This document shows positions 1-10,990 of a DNA stretch of 64,000 bases, one piece after another. Every line of letters starts with the position of its first letter. Positions within the stretch are counted from its first letter, which is position 1. Made by a program: the position numbers and the translations under genes. The DNA lies in the NCBI RefSeq assembly GCF_002099425.1, contig NW_018343979.1:1165501-1229500 (forward strand), in the 5' to 3' direction. A model generated the notes under the pieces. The model worked only from the letters and a program-made list of their open reading frames with translations. It searched no databases and was not told where the DNA came from. This DNA comes from Phascolarctos cinereus (taxonomy: Eukaryota; Chordata; Mammalia; Diprotodontia; Phascolarctidae).

Positions 1-1298
1 TCCTAGGTGAAGATCTGGCAACAATGCTACAACATCCTACCACCTCCCATGGAGCCTGACCATCCCTTCTACAGCAACATCATCAAGGACCATTGATATG
101 CAGATCTGACTGAGGATCAGCTGCCCTCCTGTGAAAGCTTGAAAGACACCTTCACCCAGACTCTGCCCTTCTGGAAAGAGGAAATTGTCTCCCAGATCAA
201 GGAAGGAAAACATGTTCTGATTGCAACCTATGGCAATAGTCTTCAAAGGATTGTCAAACCTCGTAAGGGTCTGTTTAAAGAAGCAATCATGGAGCTGAAT
301 CTGTCCACTGACATTCCCATCATATGTGAGTTGGACAAGAATCTGAAATCCATCAAGCCTATGCAGTTCCTCAGGAATGTGAGCAAATGAGAGATTGTGG
401 TCAAGGCCATGGAGGCTGTGGTAGCCCAAGGCAAGGCCAAAAGATGAAAGCAGGTTACCAGCACGTGCCAGTAATAGCCAGGTCCTTCCATTCTTGCTGT
501 TACCACCACATCTCTCACTGCCTGTTGCACACACTGACTACCACCTCAGGGATCACAACACCTAATTGCAGTAGGGGACTGATGGATCCTTTTCTCATTT
601 CTTCTTCTCTTTTTCAGACCAATTCTTTTCTCTCTTAGTGCCCCTCCCCTCAACCACATTAGTCAGAATGCCTCCTAGGCGGTTCGGCTCAGTAAGGATC
701 TGGTCAGTGGTTAGGGATGTGAACATAGTAAGAAGTGACCAATGTGGGGAGTTGAAAGAAGCAATTTGTCCAGTTATTCCTACGAGCCAGTCCTGCCAGT
801 AGGGCAGCCCTCTCAGGGGCTTGTTGTAGGAAGCTGCCTATTACCCAGGTGGTCATTTAACAAATTATGAAAGTCTTATTTGGATATTTTCTCCCTAATC
901 CAAGAAACGTGGATTTAGGAGGTTGAGATTATGTCCTAATGTTTACCTGTTGCATATGCTTTCACATAAGACCCTTCCAGGCTGGTTATTACTGGCTTTT
1001 AAAATTAAACTGTCCCACTTGGTAGTCATCAGAGATCTCAAACTGCATCAGAGAAGGGAGAGTCCCTTGATTTCTAAAGGGTGGACAAGTATATCCCACT
1101 GTGCATTTGATAGCTGCTGTTCTATTTTGTGGCAGTAGAATGTCCCTAGATCATATTGAAATATGTCTTAGTGTCCCATTGTCTTCCACCTTATGTCCAG
1201 CCACCTGAATCCTTATCACTTTTACCTAACCCTGCCTCCTCCCCCCCTTTTTTGTTGCTCACTATAATAAAGGAGTGATGTGCAATAAAAAAAAAAAA
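1..1298 (+). pseudogene. PGAM1: Processed pseudogene of phosphoglycerate mutase 1, 3' half
   Basis: Frame 1 from position 7 reads as the C-terminal part of PGAM1 from about residue 112 of the 254-residue enzyme: [43 protein letters not shown]-like and ELDKNLKxIKPMQFL. ELDKNLK favours PGAM1 over muscle PGAM2. The gene normally encodes the glycolytic enzyme that interconverts 3- and 2-phosphoglycerate. Stops interrupt the frame at 94-96 and 388-390, before the natural end KAKR-stop at 445-447. The second catalytic histidine (AHGNSL in the family) is tyrosine here (tat, 229-231). No introns are present. About 830 bases of 3' UTR follow, with AATAAA at 1266-1271 and a 12-base A run at 1287-1298, as expected of a retrocopy made by L1 machinery. 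The 5' half and the upstream target-site duplicate lie outside the window. It is not functional. Confidence 0.93.
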
Positions 1299-2034
1299 GA
1301 GAGTCCATCTTTCGATATAAGTCAGTTACCAATCATCTTCAAAGCAGCTGTGTCACTGGGAATCTATCATAAGAATTCTTTCTATCCTTTCAAGAAGCAG
1401 TTAGAACACAAATCTTCTTCCATGGGAGATATGCCCTTGAGCCAAAAGTCCTTTTGTAATATCTTCAAGTCAACTAGGAGAAGTCATCAGATCATTTAGA
1501 GGTTCCCCAAACAAATCTCCTTATAATCTTATGACAACAAATTCAGTGCATCAAATATTTACACTGTCATATATTATTTTATTATATTTTATAACTTGTT
1601 TATGTGTTCTTATGAAATTTAAATAAATTATTGATTTTATTTGAATAAAATATGAGCTAAATTTATTTGTGATAATGTTTTAATGAAAATTGAGGGTAGC
1701 ATGACTTTTTTTGTAAATAAGAGATGGGGTCACTATAAAATGTTTTGAAACCACAGCTTTGAGGCAAAAGAATCTTCATTGGTGAGAAATAGCAGTTTCT
1801 GGTGATCCCAGTAAAAAAGCACAGAATGTGAAGTCAAAAAGTTTTAATATTCTCAAAAGTGTTTTTGTGCTTATGAGTCCAACCCCACAAAGAACCTTTT
1901 TTTTTTTCAAGTAGGTGATGAAGTGGCTAAGAGGCAATTATCTTAGAGGAAAAGATGTTGTGGAAATATTTTAATTTTTTACTTCATTTCTGTAGTTTGT
2001 TTTTCTTGTTTTTCTCCCCACAAAATCAGAACTC
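1299..2034. other. No gene or recognised repeat
   Basis: AT-rich sequence just 3' of the retrocopy poly(A). No family was recognised. The last part (about 1930-2034) could already belong to the RTE element that follows. Confidence 0.5.
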
Positions 2035-2861
2035 AGTACTTCATTGTGGTATACAGATGATTCTGGACTGTCAAAGGCTAAGCCAGTAACGCAAGGTCTA
2101 GGAGGGTCCTCCATGCTGGAAAAGCTTTAAGGATCACCCCAGCAATAATTAAATCCCAAGGACCAATCTACCTAGGTACAGAGAAGTTGATCTCCAGCTG
2201 ACTAGGCATTTGGGTGATTAATTCTTTGGCCATGAAAACATATAGATAGAACAAAGAAAAATATGAAATAGTCATCAATCCTCATGCCTTTATTCCATTT
2301 TGCATTAAAAAAAAATATAAAGTTATAGAAAAGGGGGGAAGGGAGTGTTAAGAATCACACAATTTTTAGACTATATATAACCTAACTTGGTCATTGATAC
2401 TCTAAATGTGAAATCCTTGTGCAATAAACAATATGAAGACCTACTGCTGAGGTAGCTGAATCAAACTGATCTTGACATTCTTGCTAAAAAGACAAAAAAA
2501 AAGGAAGAGACACCAAAATATAAGAATTACAGTTAAGTGAAAAGATACCTCACAGGTACTTCTTGGAGGGACAAAGAAAAGAGTTGGTGAAGTTGATTTT
2601 ATCAGACACAAAGAGGAAACAAGAAACATTATTTCCTAAGATGAATATCACTTCATGTTTCAATATTCATTATAAGTGTTACAAAATGAACATTATGATA
2701 ATAATCATAACTCACACACCCAAATTATGTAGAGAACACAAAGAGGGAGAGAACATCTATAAAGTACATGATCAGATGCTCCAAATTAAATTAGCACACA
2801 CTTTAACAGTTGCTGACTTCAAAGCAATTGGGGGAATAGATAACGACAGCAAGAAATAATC
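2035..2861 (+). mobile_element. RTE-clade LINE fragment with AP-endonuclease region
   Basis: Translating across frames gives TLNVKSLCNKQYEDLL, then a DLDILA block, a GGTKKRVGEVDFI block and a final LTVADFKAIGG, which resembles the GDFNAKIG active-site loop of RTE/BovB endonucleases. The order and spacing fit the N-terminal endonuclease of an RTE element. The stretch upstream (2035-2380) looks like its 5' UTR. The frame is broken several times. Reverse transcriptase and 3' end are missing, because the copy stops where an antisense L2 begins. RTE is the clade whose tail the MAR1-type SINEs carry. Confidence 0.6.
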
Positions 2862-2978
2862 AATAAACCTTTATTAAGTACCTACTATATGCAAAGCACT
2901 GTAATAAGCACCAGGGATACAAATAAGAAGAAGAAATACAGTCCCTTCCCTCAAAGAGCTTACAATCTAATGAAAGGG
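2862..2978 (-). mobile_element. L2 LINE 3' end
   Basis: Reads TTTATTAAGTACCTACTATATGC, a near match to the reverse complement of the L2 3' terminus (GCACATAGTAGGCGCTTAATAAATG), then the complement of its AGAATGTAAGCTCCTTGAGG block. Confidence 0.75.
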
Positions 2979-3097
2979 GGCAATTCACAAAAGGAACCTG
3001 AAAGTGGGTGAGGCAAACAGGTACTCTTTCTTTGCAAGGGGTATGATGGAGTTCAGTCCAAGGAGTGCAGATGACAGAAATAGAATTGATTGGCCGG

Positions 3098-3187
3098 GGA
3101 GGAAAGGGGGAGAGATAGAGAGGGAGGAGAGGGAGATGAGGGAAAGAGAAAGATGAAGAGTGGGGGAAAGGGAGTGGAGGGGAGATG
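3098..3187. repeat. Purine-rich (GGGAGA) tract
   Basis: About 90 bases almost entirely of A and G on the plus strand, built of imperfect GGGAGA and GGAAAG units. It looks like low-complexity DNA. Confidence 0.7.
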
Positions 3188-3454
3188 TTTGATATATACA
3201 GCATGAGCTTTTGATGTAAATGGAGTTACAAAAGTAAAATTCAAAGAGAAACTCTCTTTTCCTAATCCTCACATGTAACAACTATTCTTGACCAGGCCTA
3301 ATGCAGACCAGTTCAGTGATTATTCTTGGGATTTAAATGGAGTTGAAGACTTGGGGGCCATAAAATGCAAAGATTATAATTCTACTTGTAACAAAGGACA
3401 TAGTACTAAAAAAAAATCAATGCTTCCCCTCCCTACTTCTACAATTACTAGGAG

Positions 3455-3552
3455 AGGTTAAGTGATTTGCCCAAGGTAGAACGTGGAATTTTAACCCAGA
3501 TCCTGTGATTCAAAAGCCAGTGCTCTTTACCCTATACTATGCTGCCTCTCAT
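3455..3552 (-). mobile_element. MIR-like SINE fragment
   Basis: Contains GAGGTTAAGTGATTTGCCCA, the complement of the MIR core, and ends in the typical complement of the tRNA-like head (CTATACTATGCTGCC). Confidence 0.7.
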
Positions 3553-4421
3553 CAAAATAATACCATCTTAGAAAGGGGAAGAGCCACAGAGACCATCCAG
3601 TGGCTAGATTCCAGCCCAACCCACATCAGAACAGATCACCATATTCTTGGAGTGATTGTCTCCTAAAGCACAGAACAGTTTGTATCAGAGGATCCTGTGC
3701 TATCATTAATAGAAAGCTTCTCTTGTGATTGCCACATATCTCAGCAATCCCACCCCTCCATCCTCCCCCTTTTCGATCTGATTTATGCTGCTGTTTACAG
3801 AAGTTTCATTACTCTCCTAGGGTACAAAACAATACAAGAGTTTGACCCACTCATCTACTCAGGCAGTAGGCTAACCCAGTGGTACTTGATAGTGGAGCTA
3901 TGCTGCCTCTTAATAGGATCCTCTTCTCATTCCTACAAAAGGGTATCGTACTGCATATCAATCAACAGGCCAGGGACCAACAGGCTTTCACCTAATACTG
4001 TAATAGTTCACCTAATAAATTACTCTGGAAGAGCCTCTTCGCAAAGTCACTGCAGCACATGACTATAGAAATTCAAAAAGGATAAAATATCAGTACTGTG
4101 CCACACTACCCCAGCTGCTAGGCATATGGAGTGATGGCTTTTATTCCAGGACTTCAAAACATTTCATGCAAATTATCTAGTTAATTAGGGAAGGGTTTTT
4201 ATAACTTTAGTTCTGGTGACAGTTCGTTGCAAATTAGAAATTCAAAAAAATAAAAAGCTGCAACAGTCAACCTTCATTCTTCATTTCATGTCTCCCACCT
4301 TCTTTTTCTGTTTCACTCAATTTTCACCTTTGATTAGATAACAGTAAAAGAATGGCTGTTGATTGGTACTAAGTATGTCAACTAACCTCAAAGCAACCAA
4401 ACAATAATAGCTCCTACAAAG
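3553..4421. other. No gene or recognised repeat
   Basis: Mixed-composition sequence. The longest open frame, 3697-4062 (+), has no recognisable domain and is probably chance. Confidence 0.5.
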
Positions 4422-4683
4422 TTTTGTTGTTGTTCAGTTGTTTTCAGTTCTGTCTGACTCTTCATGACCCCATTTGGGGTTTTCTTGGCAGGGATACTGG
4501 AATGGATTGCCGTTTCCTTCTCCACCTCATTTTACAGATGAGGAAACTGAAGCAAATAGGGTTAAGTGACTTGCCCAGGGTCACACAGCTAGTAAGTTTC
4601 TGAGATCACATTCGAACTCAGGAAGATGAATCTTTCTGATTCCAGGCCTGGCACTTTATCCACTGTGCAATCTTGCTACCCTC
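4422..4683 (-). mobile_element. MAR1-type CORE-SINE with RTE-like tail
   Basis: Starts with the complement of the tail (TTGTTGTTGTTCAG, then CTTCATGACCCCATTTGGGG), passes through the core complement (ACTTGCCCAGGGTCACACAG) and ends at a degraded head. The tail resembles the BovB/RTE 3' end, so these SINEs are thought to move with RTE enzymes. Confidence 0.85.
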
Positions 4684-4965
4684 TCATACAAAGTACATAA
4701 CCTTAAAACAGTTAAGATAATTCATCAACTAATATAGTTGTGACTGGTAGTACATGACAACTTGTAGTTTTATAGTTCACTGGTTGTTAACAGAAAGGAT
4801 AAACATTTTACTTTCAATAGCTCTCTGCCTACATTTTTGTAGTTGATTGAATTTTTATTACCTCTTACTTAGATTTTATTGCCATTGTTGTACCAATTTT
4901 TATATCGCTATGTTATTTCTTCACTTATGCAAGTCTTTTTTATCTATATGTGTCTGAAGTACTGA

Positions 4966-5075
4966 AAAATCATTTATTAAGCATCTACTACACGCCAGGC
5001 ACTGGGAATGCAAAAACAAAAATGGTACAGTCCCTATCCTCAGGGAGCTTACATCCTACAATATATATGGATAAA
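4966..5075 (-). mobile_element. L2 LINE 3' end
   Basis: TTTATTAAGCATCTACTAC followed by GCCAGGCACTGGGAATGC and GGGAGCTTACATCCTA is the complement of the L2 3' end. Confidence 0.75.
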
Positions 5076-5164
5076 GAATGTTTTTAAAGAAAGGAATTTT
5101 TTATCTTGAGACTCAGACTGATTATGAGCACAGTCAAAGGGCAGTTCATAGTCAAATCCTTTAC

Positions 5165-5270
5165 AGTTGTATGAGTGTATATCTGCATATATACATATAC
5201 ATGTGTATGTATCTATGTATACAAATGTAATATGTATGTGCCTGTATGTATGTGCATCTGTGCAAGTATA
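5165..5270. repeat. TATG/TATA-rich degenerate microsatellite
   Basis: Irregular run of TATG, CATA and TGTATG units. Confidence 0.6.
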
Positions 5271-5610
5271 TACTGTCCTGCCATCTCACAATCCTTGGGA
5301 TCTCTGGATAAAATGGTATGAATTTTTTTTCTTATATGGTTCCAGATTTTTTTCCAGAGAAGTTGAACCAATTCTCAGTCCCACTAGCAAAGAACTAAAA
5401 CGTCTGTCTTCCCATGAGCCACTCTAACAATACATTTTCTTATTTGTATTATATTTAATAATTTGACTAATGCAAGGTGATACTTCTGGGTTGTTTTCAT
5501 TTTTATTTTGATTATGAGTAATTTCGAACCATATGTCAGATGATTGTTGATAGTTTATATTTCTTCTATGAAATTGTTGTTTATACTCTTTGGCTGTTTG
5601 CCTTTTAGAG
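5271..5610 (-). mobile_element. Ancient L1, ORF2 3' region
   Basis: Aligns by eye with the antisense L1 copies at 25.3 and 56.8 kb: TTCCAGAG-AGTTGAACCAATTCTCAGTCCCACTAGC matches their CCAGAATGGTTGGATCAGTTCACAACTCCAC, followed by similar 3' landmarks. It is much more diverged than those copies. Confidence 0.55.
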
Positions 5611-6260
5611 AAAGTAGAACCTTTTTTTTTTTCTATCACTGACATAATGCTATAATTATACTCCCTGATAATGTGTTTGGGTTGACTTATCAGGCTTCTA
5701 AATAGCATAGAGTGTTCTTCGATGATTTGATTCCTGTTTGGTTTTCATTTTCTCATAGATTACATTTCTGAGTTGCCTTTTTACAGAGGCTCCTACTACA
5801 CTCTAGTCCTTTATCATTATACAACAAAAATAATATTTGGTAGAGTCTATCAATATTCCATCATTAGGTATTTCAATAATGTTAAATAATAATTTAATCT
5901 TTAGTTTGTATATGTGGAAACAGGCCCCTAAAAGTGAAGAGCACTCTTATCTCAGTTGTCCGGCGTTACTTCAAAGATATATGTTTCTATGCTAGACTAG
6001 GATGCCATATAGCAGGAGTGGCTGAGTCAGAAAGTGGTTTAGCAGAGTTTTCTTAACTAATTTACCATTTGAGGAGTGGGAAGCAATCAGCTTCAATTTT
6101 AAAAAGAAGAACACATTGAGGAATCAAGTTGAGTCAGACAAATTGCCGGTTCTCTGGTGCTCCTTATATTTTAATGCCCTAATTTTGTACTGAATTCTAT
6201 GGCTTTGCATTTTTGTTCAGCAATTGGTTTTCCTACACGTCTCAACCCTCCAATCTTAAT
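5611..6260. other. No gene; possibly more ancient L1
   Basis: AT-rich. The first 150 bases may continue the diverged L1 to the left. Nothing recognised after that. Confidence 0.4.
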
Positions 6261-6330
6261 AATCAATTAAAAAACATTTAAGTGCCTACTGTGTGCTAGA
6301 CACTATGCTAAGTGCAATAATTCATAGAGA
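6261..6330 (-). mobile_element. L2 LINE 3' end, short
   Basis: Carries AGTGCCTACTGTGTGCTAGA and CACTATGCTAAGTGC, the complement of the last 60 bases of L2. Confidence 0.65.
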
Positions 6331-6765
6331 AACTATAATGAACCTGCATTTGCATTATAGTTTGCATTTGCTTTTTGCCCTATTTGGACTTGGCCTCATC
6401 ATTGCTAGGTAAAGATTGCCCTTTCTCCAACTGAATTTTACTAATTGCTGGTATGTATCAGTTGTATCAGGATTCCCATGTGAGAGGGTTATTTATTGAC
6501 CAATCTATCAATTCCCATTTGCTGTTTGTCTCCTCGCATATTTGAAAGTATATGGGAATTATGGCCATTGAAAAAGTCAAAGTGGTGAATTTACCATCTT
6601 GTCTAATAAAATAGCTGAGCATACTAATACTAAATCTAAATGTCAGCATAAAATTTCAGTTTTTATCACAATGCCATCTAGTGATTATTGCCTCAACTCT
6701 AACTAATGTCTCTATGTTTATGGCTTAAATGGGATTTTATTTGCATAATTAATGCTTCCAAACTA
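6331..6765. other. No gene or recognised repeat
   Basis: AT-rich, mostly unique-looking sequence. A short local repeat (GCATTTGCATTATAGTTTG) lies near 6345. Confidence 0.45.
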
Positions 6766-6890
6766 TAACTGCACAATTAAACAATATCTTAGAAAAAAAT
6801 AAAAAATACATAAATAGTTCTGTGCTATTGTTATTACATCAGATTCAGTCAGGAACCTGGAACTGAATGCTTAGATTATTGACATTGACA
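6766..6890 (+). repeat. Unclassified short repeat, copy 1
   Basis: Aligns with 7626-7764 along its length: shared GCACA-TTAAACAAT, AAAATAAAAA, AGTTCT/GGTTCT, GGAACTGAATGC/GGAATTGTATGC and CATTGACAT. The arbitrary + strand marks only that both copies have the same orientation. Confidence 0.5.
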
Positions 6891-7073
6891 TCCATAGGAT
6901 AATGACCAGAACCAGGTCAAGGCTTGTGTATACCCTAAGAAATGTTGAAACATTTCACCTACTGTGTGTTACTGTCAATGGAGATTTTGAGCCTACACTG
7001 TGACATATATGATGACTTATCACAAAATAAATATCCAGGAAAAGCAGAATATCCCGGAATTAAAAAAGTATTC

Positions 7074-7076
<3 letters not shown>

Positions 7077-7125
<49 letters not shown>
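7077..7125. repeat. (GA)n microsatellite
   Basis: About 23 perfect GA units. The Arg-Glu open frame across it is a translation of the repeat. Confidence 0.97.
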
Positions 7126-7128
<3 letters not shown>

Positions 7129-7164
7129 GAAGAAAGAAGTAATATTAAAAATCATCCATAAGTG

Positions 7165-7275
7165 GTACATTGGAAAGAATAATGCATTTGGAGTAAGTGT
7201 GTGGTGTCAAATTTCAGTCCTGTTACTTAATACCTGTGTGACCTTGAACAAGTCACTTAACCTTTTCCTAACTTC
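7165..7275 (+). mobile_element. MIR-like SINE, left part (interrupted)
   Basis: Ends with TGTGTGACCTTGAACAAGTCACTTAACC and TTTTCCTAACTTCCCT, the mid-part of a MIR-type SINE. The matching right part appears at 8281-8361, after an L2. Confidence 0.7.
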
Positions 7276-8274
7276 CCTATAACTAACACTATCCTCATAA
7301 TCACCCAGGCTCTTAACTTTTGTATCATCCTCAACTTCTCACTCTCTCATTTCCAAGCCCATATCAAATAGAACATCTAATATCTCTCATATACACCCTC
7401 TTATCTCCTCTTAAACTGCCACCACCCTGATGGAGGCCCTCATTGCTTCAAGCCTTGACTATTGCAACAGCCTATTGGGTCTACTTGTCACAATTCTCTC
7501 CTTTCTCCGGTATATCCTTCACACAATTGTCAAATTGACCTTCCTAAAGTGCAGGTCTAACCATATCACCCTTCTATTTAATGAACTATAGTGGTTCCCC
7601 ATTAAAATATAAATATAAAAAAATATAATAGCACATTTAAACAATGGCTTGGAGAAAATAAAAATTATACAGATGGTTCTACTTTGCTTCTACTTTGAAT
7701 TCAATTAAGAATCTGGAATTGTATGCCTACATTACTCTGCATGGTCATGGCATTGACATATTTTAAGTCCTGAGCTTGGCTTTTAAAACCCCTCATAACC
7801 TGGTCTTTTCCTACTTTTTCAGTCTTCTTACAACTTATTCTGCCTACTCTGTTATCCAATGACATCGGCCTCTGTGCAGCTCCTCATACATGACACCCCA
7901 TTTCCCGGTTCCAAATTCTTTTTCCTGGCTGTCCCCCATGCCAAGGTGGCTCTCCCTCCTGATCTCTCCCTCCTAGCTTTCCTGGCATACTTCAAGTTTT
8001 AACTAAAGTCAATTTTTTTCAAGAAGATTTTCCCAGTCTTCCTAAAACTTAACCTTCTCTCTGAGACTACCCCCAATGTATTTTATATGAACATATATAC
8101 ATATGTAATACATACATCTTGTTTGTACATACTAGTTTATATATTATTTCCCCTATTACACTATGAGCTCCTTGAGAAAGGGGCTATTTTTTTTTACCTT
8201 TCTTTACATCCCTACTACTTAGCACAGTGCCTGGCACATGGTAGGCACTTAAGTGCTTCTTAATTGATTGACAG
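7276..8274 (+). mobile_element. L2 LINE 3' ~1 kb
   Basis: Follows the L2 order: TGTATCATCCTCAACTTCTCACTC, GCCACCACCCTGATGGAGGC, TTGACTATTGCAACAGCC (DYCNS motif), TTCCTAAAGTGCAGGTCTAACC, then GGCTTTTAAAACCCCTCA and finally AGCACAGTGCCTGGCACATG with AATTGATTGA at the very end. The reading frame is degraded. A ~150-base foreign segment (7616-7764) interrupts it, and the L2 itself sits inside a SINE. Confidence 0.85.
7616..7764 (+). repeat. Unclassified short repeat, copy 2, inside L2
   Basis: Replaces the expected L2 junction between the CCCCATTAAAATATAAA and CTTGGCTTTTAAA blocks and aligns with 6766-6890. Confidence 0.5.
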
Positions 8275-8280
8275 CCTCTT

Positions 8281-8361
8281 CAGGCCTGTTTATCTATAAT
8301 ATGAGGCAGTTGGACAAGCTGACCTTTATGGTTTCTTTCAACTCCAAACTTATGATCCCAT
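8281..8361 (+). mobile_element. MIR-like SINE, right part
   Basis: TTATCTATAATATGAGGCAG then TTGGACAAGCTGACC and TCTTTCAACTCCAAACTTAT match the tail of a CORE-SINE variant (GGATTGGACTAGATGACC). Probably the continuation of 7165-7275. Confidence 0.65.
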
Positions 8362-9662
8362 GTTAGGTAGTAGACCACTTTGCCTGTCTGAGGCCAGGCC
8401 GAGTGCCAAGTGCATCAGCATGTCCAAAGCACATAACACATCTGTCAGGAACTGCCTTTTTTCCCCACATCCATTATTTCCATTCTAACCAAGAGTTATC
8501 ACATACCTGTTTATACTTAATGGTTGTAGACAAACCATACTTGAGAAATGGGTTTTTGCTAACAGGAAGAGTATGACATTCTCTTGTATGAGGTATCAGG
8601 CTGAGTCTATTACCAAGATGTACCTGGTGTTGCTGCCTCATGTCAGATCAGCTGCCTGCTTTTGCCTTGCCCTCAAGTAATGGTGAACACCCTGTCTCCT
8701 GTCTGCACAGGCTTTTGGACATTGACTTTGCCTTGCCCTTTGGCATTTTTATACTTTTTGTTCCTGTCTAGCTGCTTGGTTTCTGATCCATTGCACACCT
8801 TTGGCATTTGCATATGGTCTCTCTTCTGCCTGCCTGTATGACTTTCCAATTTACTGCTTTGCTCTGACTTTGCTTTACGGTTCTAGACTCCTGACCACCA
8901 GCTTGGTGGGTGACCCTCCTTAGTAACCTAAGGATCCTGTTCCTGGTATGTTTCTGATTCTTCCATGCCCAGCTCCTGATTCTATATCTACATTTCACCA
9001 CTCCTCATGGTCCTTGAGATATTGCTAAAGACCAAAGACTAACTAAGAGCAAGGGAGAATGCGTAACATTAATTGTGGTACTATCTACTTTAGTCATTGT
9101 CAAGTCTAACTACTTATTTTGAATAAGATGTTCTTTGCTCAAAACCAGTAGTGGCTCTGAGTAAATGGAAGCATTTTATAAAACTTAAGAATTAATATTC
9201 CACAAATTCAAAACTGGTTATAACTTCATCATGGGAATATATTAAAAATTACCTTTAATCATTAGCTTTTCTTTGAAGATAGTTCTAACCTAATTCAGAT
9301 TACAGGGGGGATATTTAAATGGATTCAGGACAAACTATTTTAAACCCTTTAAAATATCAATTTGCTCACAGTTAAATTTCTATTCTAAGTGGATTTTATT
9401 CTTGTGTATTCATTAAAGCTAGGCTAACAGGATGTTTACCAGCCAATATGTTGTTGGCCTTATTTCCATGTTATTTCCTTTCATTGCATTCCACTCTATT
9501 CCATCGTTGCACAACATAATGAGAGCACAGATATGTTGAATACCAGAGCTGACTTATATTCAGATTTTCGGTAATTGGTAGTTTCTATTAAAATAGGTTG
9601 TAGGTCCTTGGCAATCCTTTATGCCACTGAGGAAAAAACTGCTTTTTTTTTAATAGTCCTCT
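8362..9662. other. No gene or recognised repeat
   Basis: Between 8620 and 8990 the plus strand is C/T-rich with recurring GACTTTGCCTT-like phrases, possibly an unrecognised old repeat. The open frame at 8768-9001 (-) has no domain. The rest is AT-rich. Confidence 0.45.
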
Positions 9663-9942
9663 GTTGCTGCTGTTCAGTGATTTTTCAGTTCTGTCCAACT
9701 CCTTATGACCCCATTTGCAGTTTTCTTGGCAAAGATATTGGAATGATTTGCTATTTCCTTCTCCAACTCATTTTACAGATGAGGAAACTGAGGAAAACAG
9801 GGTTAAGTGACAGTCCTGTCAAGTGACTTGCCAAGGGTCACATAGCTAGTATGTGAGTATCTGAGGCCACATTTGAATTCAGGAAGATGAGACTTCCTGA
9901 CTCCAGGCCCAGGACTCTATCTACTGAGTCACCTAGCTGCCC
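9663..9942 (-). mobile_element. MAR1-type CORE-SINE, nearly full length
   Basis: From the tail complement (TGCTGTTCAGTGATTTTTCAG, CTCCTTATGACCCCATTTGC) to the head complement (CACCTAGCTGCCCTG). A short duplication (AAGTGACAGTCCTGTCAAGTGAC) lies in the core near 9800-9830. Confidence 0.88.
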
Positions 9943-10126
9943 TGAAATAGTCCCCTAGTCATGTTCATTGTAGCTTAGCCACTGGCTCTCTGTCTCACTG
10001 AAATAATGGAACCCATAAAGAAGGTATTCATCACAGCACATATGGTCAGGATCTTAGGCTTGCTGGTACAGCCATTTTCACTGGTAAAAGGCTAAGTTAA
10101 AAAATATCTTTACCCAGAAATGCTAG

Positions 10127-10395
10127 GACAGCGAGGTGGTATGGTGGATAGCATTCTGGGCCTGGAGTCAAGAAGATCCGAGTTCAAATCTAGCCTCAAA
10201 TACTTAGTAGTTGTGTGACCCTGAGCAAGTCACTTAACCTCTGTTTGCCTCAGTTTCCTCCTCTGTAAAATTAAGATAATAATAGCACCTACCTCCTAGG
10301 GTTGTTGTGAGGATCAAATAAGACAATGAGTTTAAAGTGCTTAGCTCAGTGCCTGGCATATAGTAAGTGTTATGTAAATGTTAGCTTATTACTAT
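10127..10395 (+). mobile_element. MIR/THER-type CORE-SINE, nearly full length
   Basis: Head GTGGTATGGTGGATAGCATT, core TTGTGTGACCCTGAGCAAGT, then CAGTTTCCTCCTCTGTAAAA, GGTTGTTGTGAGGATCAAAT and a tail CAGTGCCTGGCATATAGTAA. All parts of a MIR-like element are present in order. Confidence 0.9.
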
Positions 10396-10544
10396 ATTAT
10401 CTGCTATCCTAGTTTGCATTTGTGTATATAATAAGAAAAAAAAAACAAAAAAACTATATTTGTTATTTCTTATTTTGTACAGTAAAATTATTTCTAGTTT
10501 ATTGGGTAGAAGTCCACATGTGACATTTAAAAAGGTTTGAGAGA

Positions 10545-10990
10545 CATAGTTTCTGGATAATTTAATTAATTTATTAATAAGGCCAGCAGGTTATTAATAA
10601 AATTTGATCATCTCTCTGAGACCAAAAACCCGTCATAATGGTGGGGTTATAGTTTATATGTCCTTTGAAGAGGAGGTGTTCCTGAGGGGTGGTAATCAAC
10701 TTGGACTAGTTAACACAAAAACAGGTGTGGGCTAGATTAAAATCAAGGCCTTGGGTACATGGCTTAGGTCCCTCAAAATTTGGTCAAGGAGACATCAATT
10801 TACATATCACCTGTCTTTATATCACCAGGCCTGACTGAGCAAACACTATGAGCAGGTATACACCCATTGGTCCATACTTAGAATTTCTTTTACTGTCTGA
10901 TTAGATCTTGGCCTGGGTAAAAATTTAAAAGAGATTTCCCACACTGGTTGGTTTCTGTATGAGGAAAACCTTGATCCTAATACAATAATT
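10545..10990 (-). mobile_element. Possible solitary LTR fossil (endogenous retrovirus-like)
   Basis: On the minus strand a TATA-like stretch (ATATAAACTATAA) is followed about 100 bases later by AATAAA-like signals and a short end, as in a U3-R-U5 arrangement. No gag, pol or env sequence adjoins it. Family not identified; it appears old. It could instead be another repeat class. Confidence 0.3.

Noticed and set aside
139-390. 83-codon plus-strand open frame similar to PGAM1
   Set aside because: It is the stretch between two in-frame stops of the processed pseudogene and does not encode a working enzyme.
7076-7282. Arg-Glu-rich open frame
   Set aside because: Translation of the (GA)n microsatellite.
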